The position numbers were made by a program, and so were the translations under genes. Shown in pieces: positions 1-7,424 of a stretch of 35,378 nucleotides of DNA (positions are counted from its first letter, which is position 1; every line of letters starts with the position of its first letter). The stretch lies in assembly GCA_028278085.1 (NCBI GenBank), contig JANQFB010000243.1, positions 1-35,378 of the forward strand. The letters are read 5' to 3'. The stretch is from Chitinophagales bacterium. GTDB lineage: Bacteria; Bacteroidota; Bacteroidia; Chitinophagales; JANQFB01. The notes under the pieces were generated by a model. It saw only the letters and a program-made list of their open reading frames with translations, had not been told where the DNA came from and searched no databases.

Positions 1-510
1 TATGATTCCCCAAAAGGCAGCGATACCCATGGCCACGATCCCAACGCCAAAAGCCAGACGAGTGCCATGGATCAAGCCAGCCAGCACATCCCTTCCCAGG
101 CTGTCGGTACCGAGCCAATGGTGCCAAAAGGCGGAAGCAATTTGCTGATCAGCCATGGGGCTTACCGCCTGTGCATTGGCAAAATCAAGGTTTTGGGGCA
201 AATAGGGGACCGGGGGCCAGATCACCCAATCATAGGTTAAGCTCTTCCATTGAACATTAAGCAGTTCCGCCGGCCATTGTGTTAGGCCAAGGCTTACCGC
301 ATAGCTTTTGAATACAGGGAAATAGATATTCCCCTGGAATTGGGCTATTAGGGGCATTTCATTGGCTAAAAAATCGGCGGCCAGCGCTATAAAAGCTAAG
401 ATCAGGGTCAGCCAGAAAGCTATAAAGGCCGGATAATTACGCCTGAACGACCGGACCGAATGCCGGTCCGCCGAAATGTTTTTCCATTGCCCGGGCAGCC
501 TGTCTTTCAT
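1..510 (-). CDS. Peptide-type ABC transporter permease, OppC/DppC-like (partial, cut by left edge)
   Basis: The reverse strand reads open from an ATG at 510 to the window edge (170 codons, no stop). It starts MKDRLPGQWKN and has one membrane segment at about residues 27-45 (AFWLTLILAFIALAA). A periplasmic stretch of roughly 90 residues follows, then HWLGTDSLGRDVLAG, the hallmark of OppC/DppC permeases just before the transport core. The rest of the core lies outside the window. The start overlaps the OppB-like stop by 4 nt (ATGA), indicating translational coupling. The protein should form the inner-membrane channel together with the OppB-like subunit and import peptides or similar solutes delivered by the upstream lipoprotein. 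The family call is firm; the substrate is not known. Confidence 0.9.
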   Translation of the reverse strand, partial: MKDRLPGQWKNISADRHSVRSFRRNYPAFIAFWLTLILAFIALAADFLANEMPLIAQFQGNIYFPVFKSYAVSLGLTQWPAELLNVQWKSLTYDWVIWPPVPYLPQNLDFANAQAVSPMADQQIASAFWHHWLGTDSLGRDVLAGLIHGTRLAFGVGIVAMGIAAFWGII

Positions 511-1916
511 GAATGCTGTTTTTTCAGAAAAGTGATCCTGGGATCGGCCCAGGCATATAGAATATCCGCTACCAAATAACCGACCAGTGTCAGTACGGAT
601 GATAACAAGACGATGGCTATCACAACCGGGTAATTCCTGGTAAACACAGCATCAAAAGTTAGTTTACCCATGCCCGGTATGGAAAAGATAAATTCCAGCA
701 CGATAGAACCGCTGATGGCCAGTGGAAAAACATAGGCGACAATGGTGATCAGCGGCAATAAAGCATTCCTGAAACTGTGCTTCCACAATACGCTTTTTTC
801 CGCCAGGCCTTTTGCCCGTGCCGTCCGGGTAAAATCCTGGTTTAGGGCTTCAACCATACTGCCGCGTACCAGGCGTGACAAAAAAGCCAGCCCCGGATAG
901 ATCCAACAGATCAAAGGAAGCACCAAATGGCTGGCCCGTTCTGCCAAACGATCCGTCCAAGAAGTATATTTATCCGGATCTCCCACACCATAGGCAGGGA
1001 ACCAATCCAGAAAATCGCCTCCGCCGAAAAACAAGATCAACAAGGTAGCCACCCAAAAGTTCGGAAGGGAATATAAACCAAAAAGCGAAATGCTGATCAT
1101 CCGGTCCGGCAACCGGTACCGGTATTTTGCCGCCCACACGCCTAAGGGCACCGCAAAAGCAAATACCAACAGGATACTGATACCGCTGATCATTAAAGTC
1201 CAGCCGATGGCATCACTGATCACATGAGCTACCGGCCGCTTATCCTGGTAGGAAATACCCAGATCTCCGGAGCATATGCCTATAAGCCACCGATGGTATT
1301 GATTGTCCAAACCATATAAGCGGATGTCGGGTATATAATTTTTCCAGGGGGTAGCTGTTTCTGGTAGCTTGAGGTAAGCCGCTACAGAAGCCTGGAAAGG
1401 TTGCTCCAAAACTTTAAGCCCTGGCCTATGTTTGATCGTCGCACCGATAGCGGTATAAAGCCCACGGATGGCATCCACCTGGTAGGCTGTAAAAAGCTTA
1501 TAAACGTTTCGTTTGAGTTGGATCAGGTCGGATCCGTTCCCGGAATTAACCTGACCGATCGACCGGAACAAGACCTGGTTGGCCCTGTAATAAGCCTGGA
1601 CAGCCTCCCAGTTGCCGAATTGGTCCAATATCCTGCTAAGGGCATATTGCTGCTCTTCGGGAACGATCCGGTAAAAGGTATCCGGTTGGGCCAGGGCACC
1701 GAAGCCCAGATAAAACAAGGGCTTATCCAATCCATATTGCTTTCTTTCCTCCCGGCATGCTTCAAGATAGGCAGCAATATCCACGGATCTTTCCGGTTCT
1801 TGTTCGCAACCAAAAGGATCACCCGGGGCATTTACGCTGATCACAAAGGTCAGCAGGGTAATCAGGAAAAGAGTGGGAATAAAAAAGAATATCCGTTTAG
1901 CGATATACCACAGCAT
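507..1916 (-). CDS. Peptide-type ABC transporter permease, OppB/DppB-like, with large periplasmic insert
   Basis: 469 residues, against about 310-340 for a usual OppB/DppB. The N-terminal membrane segment (residues 8-30) is followed by NAPGDPF and YGLDKPL, the family's usual opening. About 150 extra residues (roughly 65-210) then precede GDLGISYQDKRPV, where the conserved part resumes. The C-terminal half carries several membrane segments and the cytoplasmic coupling loop DFTRTARAKGLAEKS...RNALLP, which docks on the ATPase. The extra segment is soluble and probably periplasmic. From memory, Bacteroidota OppB proteins often have such an insert, so it is likely a lineage feature rather than a fusion. 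The gene is second in the binding protein-OppB-OppC operon, 18 nt after the lipoprotein. No ATPase gene is visible in the window. Confidence 0.92.
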   Translation of the reverse strand: MLWYIAKRIFFFIPTLFLITLLTFVISVNAPGDPFGCEQEPERSVDIAAYLEACREERKQYGLDKPLFYLGFGALAQPDTFYRIVPEEQQYALSRILDQFGNWEAVQAYYRANQVLFRSIGQVNSGNGSDLIQLKRNVYKLFTAYQVDAIRGLYTAIGATIKHRPGLKVLEQPFQASVAAYLKLPETATPWKNYIPDIRLYGLDNQYHRWLIGICSGDLGISYQDKRPVAHVISDAIGWTLMISGISILLVFAFAVPLGVWAAKYRYRLPDRMISISLFGLYSLPNFWVATLLILFFGGGDFLDWFPAYGVGDPDKYTSWTDRLAERASHLVLPLICWIYPGLAFLSRLVRGSMVEALNQDFTRTARAKGLAEKSVLWKHSFRNALLPLITIVAYVFPLAISGSIVLEFIFSIPGMGKLTFDAVFTRNYPVVIAIVLLSSVLTLVGYLVADILYAWADPRITFLKKQHS

Positions 1917-1934
1917 ATTTATTCGCCTTGAGGA

Positions 1935-3683
1935 CTATTGCATTAAGCGAAATCCAGCCTCCCAGTAGCCGGGACGGATCACAGAGGGTTCTGCATTGTC
2001 AAACCGCTTATGGATGGCTATCCTTTCCTGCTTGGAATATAAAAATATATGCGGTACTTCTTCATGGATGATCTCCTGGAGCTTCCAGGTCAGGCGGTTA
2101 CGCTTTTCTTCATCCAGCTCGATCCGGATCTCTTCAATCAGTGCGTCTGTTTCGGCATTGCCAAAGCCGGAATAATTCGACCCTTTATTATAAGAATCCG
2201 TATGCCAGTTTTGCTTGGGATCCCAGGGAACCGCCGGATAGGCTCCCGAACCGCCGGCCAGCAGCTCAAAATCATGACTTCGCTGGCGTTTAAGGAATAC
2301 CGACCACTCCAATGCGGAAACATTGACCTTTATCCCTATTTTCCGGGCTTCTTCCTGGAAGATCAGACCAATGGCCTTCCGGATATCGTTCGAGGAGTTG
2401 TATAAGAATTCCAATTCCATGGATACCCGTTCGCCATCGATGGTCTTATCCACTATACCATCCGCATCGGTATCTTTCCAGCCGGCGTCTTCCAAAAGTT
2501 TTTTGGATTTACCGGGGTCGTACCCATAAGGCTCGAGCGATGAGTGGTAAGCCCCTTCTTTGGCCGGATGGACCGGTCCCGATACCCTGACCCCGAAACC
2601 ATACAATACGGTTTCGATGATCTTGTCCACATTCACCAGGTGGGCCAATGCCTTTCTGACTTTTTTGTCGGAAAGTTTAGGAGAAAGCACGTTCAGCCGG
2701 ATATCGAAGATCCCGACACTTATGGGGGTATGTAAATGGTAATCGGCCGTGAACTTCTCCGAAACTTTCAGGTCGAGGAAATCTTTCGGTGGGATGTCGC
2801 GCATAACATGGAGCTTACCGGATTTCAAGGCAACCAAAGCGGTGCCTTTATCGGTGACGGTCTCGAAGGTGATCTTATCCGGATAGGCTTCGAAAAAATC
2901 ATGTTTATCCGGGACAGTACTTCCCCACCACTGCTCTTTTTTGGTTAAAACGATACGCTGCCCGGTTTCCCAGCGGGAGAGGCGGTAGGCTCCTGAGCCC
3001 GAAATAAATGCGCTGTCACGCTGATACTTTTCACTGTTAAATGATTCGGCAAAGGCTTTAATATCCGGGGTTTCTTTCAGGCTATCGCCCTTTTCATTGA
3101 ATTGTTTGATGGTGTAATTCGCCAATAACCCTTGGGGATCATATACATAAGCCGGTAAGATGGAATAATCACCCGAACCAATTTCGGTCAGGATATATTT
3201 TTCCTTGCACAGGTAAGAAAATTTCAGCGGATCCTCGGGGTAAAAGATGATATCTTCGATGAACTCAAAGTAGGGTTTCATCCGGGCATTATCCACGCCT
3301 GGACATTTAATGACCTTCATGGAAAAAGCCACATCTTTGGCCGTAATAGGCGTACCGTTATCCCACCTGGCTTCTTTCCGGATACGATAGGTGATCTTCA
3401 ATTTGTTGTCCGGCAGCTCCTCGAGCTGTGGAAGAGATTCGGCCAAAACAGGAACCAATTCAAGGGTATGATGATCGATATTGATCAACTGCTGAAAAAG
3501 GAATTTGGAGAGATGACTGGTTTGGGAGTTCAGTGAATTGACAGGATTCAGCATATCCGGGTCGGCTCCGGCATAAACAACTACCTCATTTTGGGGGGCC
3601 TTTTTCGTTGGGGTTCGACAGGCATCGACAACAAGTGCAATTACCAGTATGAGTATAAAGTGAAACGTTGGCCGGACATTCAT
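1935..3683 (-). CDS. ABC transporter solute-binding lipoprotein, SBP_bac_5 (OppA/DppA) family
   Basis: 582 residues. A hydrophobic signal ends in a lipobox-like VVDAC (Cys22), so the mature protein should be a lipoprotein. The family signature appears as VYAGADPDMLNPVNS near the start and ARWDNGTPITAKDVAFS around residue 107, the SBP_bac_5 pattern for extracellular peptide-binding proteins. Length and the C-terminal domain (helices with repeated acidic and basic residues, then RPGYWEAGF) fit a complete protein. It is the first gene of the importer operon and should capture the substrate for the two permeases downstream. Oligopeptides are the most likely ligand, but nickel or glycosides are also handled by this family. 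No clear promoter motif was recognised in the 81 nt before the divergent gene at 3765. Confidence 0.92.
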   Translation of the reverse strand: MNVRPTFHFILILVIALVVDACRTPTKKAPQNEVVVYAGADPDMLNPVNSLNSQTSHLSKFLFQQLINIDHHTLELVPVLAESLPQLEELPDNKLKITYRIRKEARWDNGTPITAKDVAFSMKVIKCPGVDNARMKPYFEFIEDIIFYPEDPLKFSYLCKEKYILTEIGSGDYSILPAYVYDPQGLLANYTIKQFNEKGDSLKETPDIKAFAESFNSEKYQRDSAFISGSGAYRLSRWETGQRIVLTKKEQWWGSTVPDKHDFFEAYPDKITFETVTDKGTALVALKSGKLHVMRDIPPKDFLDLKVSEKFTADYHLHTPISVGIFDIRLNVLSPKLSDKKVRKALAHLVNVDKIIETVLYGFGVRVSGPVHPAKEGAYHSSLEPYGYDPGKSKKLLEDAGWKDTDADGIVDKTIDGERVSMELEFLYNSSNDIRKAIGLIFQEEARKIGIKVNVSALEWSVFLKRQRSHDFELLAGGSGAYPAVPWDPKQNWHTDSYNKGSNYSGFGNAETDALIEEIRIELDEEKRNRLTWKLQEIIHEEVPHIFLYSKQERIAIHKRFDNAEPSVIRPGYWEAGFRLMQ

Positions 3684-3764
3684 ATTTAAACTTTATAATT
3701 TGTGAAATTATACCCAACTTTGTAAAAGTAAACATTTTAAAGAAGATTCCTAAGATCAGTTGGC

Positions 3765-4667
3765 ATGCAAACGGTCTTAATTTCCGGGGGTTCCGGGTTG
3801 ATCGGAAGCCACTTATCGCAGATGTTAACGGCTCGTGGATATGCGGTAAAGCACCTTGGCCGCAAAAAACGCTCCTCCTCCCCAACCAAACATTATTGCT
3901 GGGATCCTGCAAATGGGACGATCAATAAAGATGCCCTGGACTCAGTCGACTATATCATACACCTGGCCGGCGCCGGGATAGGGGATGTTCGCTGGAGCAA
4001 AAAGCGCAAACGGGAAATATACGACAGCCGGATCAAGGGTACCCGGCTATTATTCGAGGCCATGCAACAAACCCCGAACACCATTCAAGCCTTCATCGCA
4101 GCTTCCGGCGTAGGATACTATGGCCAGGGGGAAGAGATTTTTGCAGAGGAGGATCCCCCTGCCGACGATTTTCTGGGAAAAACCTGCAAAGATTGGGAAT
4201 CAGAGATCAACAAAGTCAGCAACCTGGGTAAAAGAGTGGTTTGCTTCCGGACCGGATTGGTTTTATCGAACAAAGGCGGGGCATTGCCCAGGATCCATCA
4301 AACGGTCAGGTTCGGCCTGGGGGCTCTGATCGGCAATGGGAAAATGTATGTTCCCTGGATCCATATCAAAGACCTTTGCGAAATGTATATCATGGCGATC
4401 GAGGATCCGAAAATGGAAGGCACCTTTAACGCTGTTGCACCGGAACAGGTAACCAATAAGATGATGACCCAATCCCTGGCCCTTGCTTTGAAACGATCGA
4501 TATTATTATTCCCGGTGCCTTTGTTATTTTTTAAGCTCGGCTTCGGCGAACTGGCTAATTTTCTATTCTATAGTGTTAAAGTAAGCGCCGACAGGATTAA
4601 AGCCCTTAATTTTACCTTTCAATACCCGAAGCTCGAACCTGCATTACTTCAACTTTATCAAAACTAG
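3765..4667 (+). CDS. TIGR01777 family NAD(P)-dependent epimerase-like protein (YfcH/SulA type)
   Basis: 300 residues with an N-terminal Rossmann motif ISGGSGLIGSHL (residues 6-17), the signature of extended SDR proteins. Further conserved blocks are DYIIHLAGAGIGDVRW, ASGVGYYGQGEE with the family's YYG in place of the usual SDR active-site YxxxK, FLGKTCKDWE, and YVPWIHIKDL. The C-terminal part (after NAVAPEQVTN) matches the DUF1731 region, ending in FQYPKLEPALLQLY as in YfcH. Members are annotated as sugar-nucleotide epimerases, but I know of no firmly established substrate. It is divergent from the peptide importer and only 4 nt upstream of a secreted protein of the same strand, so the two are probably co-transcribed. 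Family assignment is strong, function uncertain. Confidence 0.9.
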   Translation: MQTVLISGGSGLIGSHLSQMLTARGYAVKHLGRKKRSSSPTKHYCWDPANGTINKDALDSVDYIIHLAGAGIGDVRWSKKRKREIYDSRIKGTRLLFEAMQQTPNTIQAFIAASGVGYYGQGEEIFAEEDPPADDFLGKTCKDWESEINKVSNLGKRVVCFRTGLVLSNKGGALPRIHQTVRFGLGALIGNGKMYVPWIHIKDLCEMYIMAIEDPKMEGTFNAVAPEQVTNKMMTQSLALALKRSILLFPVPLLFFKLGFGELANFLFYSVKVSADRIKALNFTFQYPKLEPALLQLYQN

Positions 4668-4671
4668 TACC

Positions 4672-5619
4672 ATGAAATACATCGGGCTACTACTTACCTT
4701 CATCGTTATTTCCTTTTGCCAGGCCCAGCAACTTCCCAGGAGTTTGAACAAAGCCCCTGTTTACTGGCCGGATTGGGAATTGGAACTGGATGACTCCACC
4801 AAGATCACGATCATTGAAAAACTGTTCAAGACCATTGAAATGGAATATGGGCTGAAATATTATTCCTATACGGTGGAAAATATCCTCAGCAGCTATCATT
4901 TCCTCGATTATAACCGCGACGGGCTCATGGACATCATTTACAACGGCTTTGCCGGTCTGAGTAATCACGGGATCATGTTCTTTGAGAACCGGAACGGAAA
5001 ATATACCAAAACCCTGAGCTTCTACGGAGATATCGTGGAGATCTTTCAAACAGATATCTGGGCGCCGCTGTCGTTTAAGATCTGGAATTACCGTTGTTGC
5101 GGGAATTACGTGAATTTCCTGGAAACCTATGGTCCGGTGCTCACGAATAATCCCCGGCTCAAATACAGTATCTCCAATCGCCTGGCTTTTGTCCAGGATA
5201 CGGAAATACCATACGAATTCAAAACACCCCGGGCATTTACGGTGATCAAGCCGGGGGCGGGATTGAGGGCCCATCCCACAGCAGATACTTCTACTTACCG
5301 TTTTTTATACACCCATCAACCGACCGTCGACCCGGTGCCGCAGCACCAGTTTTTCGAGCATGAAGGTAACATTGCAGCCCGCTTCAAGGAGGAAACCGGT
5401 GGTTTCGTGCTGAATGAAATGACCGATCAATTCGGGAAAGAATGGTATTTCGTGGCGATCAGCAGTGAGCCGGGTATGCAGGATCATGTATTTTGCAGCA
5501 AGGGCGATAATAATTCCTACCGTTATTCGGTGATCGGCTGGATGGATGCCGACGCCGTCGAGGTAATCGAATACCGGGAGGAGATCATGCAGGCGCCGTT
5601 AATCTTTTTCACCTTCTGA
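4672..5619 (+). CDS. Secreted hypothetical protein with DxNxDG calcium-type loop and SH3-like C-terminus
   Basis: 315 residues. A signal peptide is clear (MKYIGLLLTFIVISFCQAQ, cleavage after Gln-Ala-Gln). Around residues 80-90 the sequence DYNRDGLMDIIYNG has the DxNxDGxxD pattern of FG-GAP/VCBS-type calcium-binding loops, though only one copy is seen. A paired cysteine (YRCCGNY) lies near residue 143. The last 125 residues (GLRAHPT, GNIAARF, EWYFVAI, IGWMDADAVEVIE) resemble a bacterial SH3-like domain. I do not recognise the whole protein. It starts 4 nt after the epimerase-like gene and is convergent with the lipoprotein that follows, leaving only 19 nt between the two stops. Export is well supported; any role is unknown. 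Confidence 0.75.
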   Translation: MKYIGLLLTFIVISFCQAQQLPRSLNKAPVYWPDWELELDDSTKITIIEKLFKTIEMEYGLKYYSYTVENILSSYHFLDYNRDGLMDIIYNGFAGLSNHGIMFFENRNGKYTKTLSFYGDIVEIFQTDIWAPLSFKIWNYRCCGNYVNFLETYGPVLTNNPRLKYSISNRLAFVQDTEIPYEFKTPRAFTVIKPGAGLRAHPTADTSTYRFLYTHQPTVDPVPQHQFFEHEGNIAARFKEETGGFVLNEMTDQFGKEWYFVAISSEPGMQDHVFCSKGDNNSYRYSVIGWMDADAVEVIEYREEIMQAPLIFFTF

Positions 5620-5638
5620 TCGGCGGGTGCTGATCCGT

Positions 5639-6478
5639 TCAGGAACAATTGTAAGTCATGGTGGTCTGGTTTTCGCGGTCACCACCTTTATTGCGGGTTA
5701 CTTTCACCGGATAACCTTCGGCATTATATTCGTAAAATAAAGATTTCTCCACCTGTTCACCGGGATTTTTGTACGAACCATCGATCTTCCACTTCGATTT
5801 TTGGCTATAGGTGGTGGTCATCCGGGTAATGTTATGGCCATAGTTACCGATGGGATAACCCAACATCAACTCCATACTGTTCATAAAAGCGCCTAATCCG
5901 ACAAAAGGATTGTATTTATCATCATACTCAAATGTGGTGGTATGCGAAAGAGCCCCCTGGGTATCGAAAATTTTACTGACTACCGGTTGGCCGGCCTCAT
6001 CATACTCAAATTCCTGAACAGCAAAAGGTTTACCGTTCATAACCGTTGATTGTTTAATGATCTGGCCTTGTTCGTTGTATTCGAAGGTACGGTTACTCAG
6101 GTTACCTTCTCCTTCGATGGATAGGAGCCTTCCCTGGCCATCATAATGGTATTTCATCCCGCTTTTGTTCAGCAGGTCTTTAACGGTCTTCAACCGGCCA
6201 TCTGTGTCGTAACCAAATGCTACTTGCTGCTCACTGGGTTTGCCGTCGATATTCAGGCTGATCTGCTTCACCCGGCTTCCGTCATATATAATCTTAATCG
6301 ACCGCTGTTGTTGTCCGAGTGAAAATTTCATTTCGGTTATACTGCAGGCGTTTTCGGGTGAATCATTTCCGGCTTTAATCGGGTCCTCAGCACTTTTATC
6401 CGAGCCGCCTCCGCAAGCCATCCAACAGATCACCGACACCAGGCACAAAAGCCCTGCTAGATGTTTTACTGGGTTCAT
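5639..6478 (-). CDS. Lipoprotein with YD/RHS-like repeats
   Basis: 279 residues. The signal ends in a lipobox (CWMACGGG), so the protein is anchored as a lipoprotein. The rest is built from repeated beta-strand units such as YDTDGRLKTV, YDGQGRLLSI, YNEQGQIIKQ, YDEAGQPVVS and YNAEGYPVKV. These follow the YDxxGRL pattern of RHS/YD repeats, with about six copies spaced 25-45 residues apart. Bacteroidota encode many such small YD-repeat lipoproteins, and unlike true RHS toxins this one has no polymorphic C-terminal toxin domain. The final residues, TMTYNCS, contain a cysteine. The gene stands alone, convergent with the secreted protein at 4672 and followed upstream by the long gap. The role is unknown. 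Confidence 0.78.
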   Translation of the reverse strand: MNPVKHLAGLLCLVSVICWMACGGGSDKSAEDPIKAGNDSPENACSITEMKFSLGQQQRSIKIIYDGSRVKQISLNIDGKPSEQQVAFGYDTDGRLKTVKDLLNKSGMKYHYDGQGRLLSIEGEGNLSNRTFEYNEQGQIIKQSTVMNGKPFAVQEFEYDEAGQPVVSKIFDTQGALSHTTTFEYDDKYNPFVGLGAFMNSMELMLGYPIGNYGHNITRMTTTYSQKSKWKIDGSYKNPGEQVEKSLFYEYNAEGYPVKVTRNKGGDRENQTTMTYNCS

Positions 6479-6775
6479 AAATTCCGATTGATGTTTTCCG
6501 CTTAGCGCAGATCAGCAAATTTAAGATGATTTAAATTTCCCGGACATCTATGGTCCAAAAAAACAGGTTTCCCCTATAAACAGGGAATTTCCGCAGGATT
6601 TTTGGGAATTATTCCAGGTGCCGTGAGCCGTTAAATAATTCAAATCGACACTTCACCCTCCAAAATCGACCGTTTACATATTCCAAATAACTTCAACGCC
6701 TTAATTGTCGTATGTTTGAGAAGAGAATTGTTCTCAATCGTTCTTTAAATTTCTGCTTCCTTACTCAAATCCATC

Positions 6776-6977
6776 TTTGGTGAGGAAAACCCGAATATCA
6801 ATTACCTGGTGGCGATTTTGCAAATTACCTATTGCAATGGAATGGATACTATGAGCGCGTGAACCAAATTTATCTGAAGAACACCGGTTTTTATAAAACT
6901 ATTGCTTCAAAGCGTATATGAGCACACGGCCCGACCCGCACTATGAATACTGGTTGGGGAAAGCCGCCACCAGGTAA
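6776..6977 (+). pseudogene. Possible decayed coding remnant (frame-broken)
   Basis: Short stretches in different forward frames read like protein. They are FGEENPNINYLVA in one frame (from 6776), GDFANYLLQWNGYYERVNQ in a second (from about 6812, ending TGA at about 6920), and RPDPHYEYWLGKAATR in a third, ending TAA at 6975-6977. The G+C content is higher than in the rest of the gap and resembles the nearby genes. FGEENPN is reminiscent of the loop in kinesin-light-chain-type TPR units, which would suggest a degraded TPR gene, but this is a guess. No start codon or intact frame survives. A chance resemblance cannot be excluded. Confidence 0.3.
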
Positions 6978-7246
6978 TTTTTCAACTGCACCTTTGCCGC
7001 TACCCATCCCCAATTAAATATCATTTCTTTTTACCTTTTTCCGACTTAGCTATACTTTTCTATTTTTATTGCATTATTCCTAATGTAATGGAAGGATCAT
7101 TTACGTCTTATTATCAAGAAGGCATTATTGTCAGGTTAAAATAAAAATGGAATCCTCAAACTATCACTGAATTAAACGTTTATCAATAATCTTAGGGTTG
7201 CTATTTGTAATTTTCTATTGTATTCGAAAATGCCGTGAAGAATATC

Positions 7247-7328
7247 GAACAAGGATTAACGATTTAAGAATTAAGAAGTTGATTATTAGGAACATACTTC
7301 AAAAATCGTTAATCGGTGTTCCTTGTTC
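7247..7328. repeat. Imperfect intergenic palindrome (GAACAAGGATTAACGATTT arms)
   Basis: The left arm GAACAAGGATTAACGATTT (7247-7265) pairs with a right arm at 7303-7328 reading AAATCGTTAATC, then an extra GGTGTT, then CCTTGTTC. Twelve plus eight positions pair around the 6-nt bulge, with a 37-nt spacer. It lies about 100 nt upstream of the sensor kinase start. The arms are made of short A/G-rich units, as in the palindromes at 15855-15910 and 30031-30085. From memory, similar ATCGAACAAGG-type intergenic repeats are frequent in Bacteroidota genomes. It could be a dispersed repeat or a transcription boundary. Confidence 0.65.
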
Positions 7329-7424
7329 TTAAATCAAATTAACTGATCAGAAGGCAATGATCAGGCCCATAGTTGACGCGGTTTGAAAATTATCTCCGGA
7401 ATATTTGCTCACTTATTCATCCGC

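Larger units (their letters stand above)
6479..7424. other. Long intergenic region (about 945 nt), AT-richer, no intact gene
   Basis: This gap separates a minus-strand lipoprotein gene from the plus-strand sensor kinase, so both promoters should lie here. No long open frame is present. It contains a perfect 7-bp hairpin at 6716-6737 (TTGAGAA, 8-nt loop, TTCTCAA), a coding-like but frame-broken stretch at 6776-6977, and an imperfect palindrome at 7247-7328. Base composition is clearly lower in G+C than the neighbouring genes outside the coding-like stretch. I could not place a convincing TAnnTTTG promoter for the sensor gene. Confidence 0.7.

Noticed and set aside
1401-1931. 176-codon forward frame opposite the OppB-like gene
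   Set aside because: It lies wholly antisense to a conserved permease and has no recognisable motif or signal.
4690-5274. 194-codon reverse frame opposite the secreted protein gene
   Set aside because: The forward strand has a signal peptide and recognisable domains; the reverse product has none.
5639-6478. Possible RHS/polymorphic toxin
   Set aside because: Only a short lipoprotein with YD-like units; no RHS core, no toxin tip and no immunity gene beside it.
7383-7424. Upstream TTG start for the sensor kinase
   Set aside because: The ATG at 7425 gives a better signal peptide; the extra 14 residues add a second charged and hydrophobic stretch before it.
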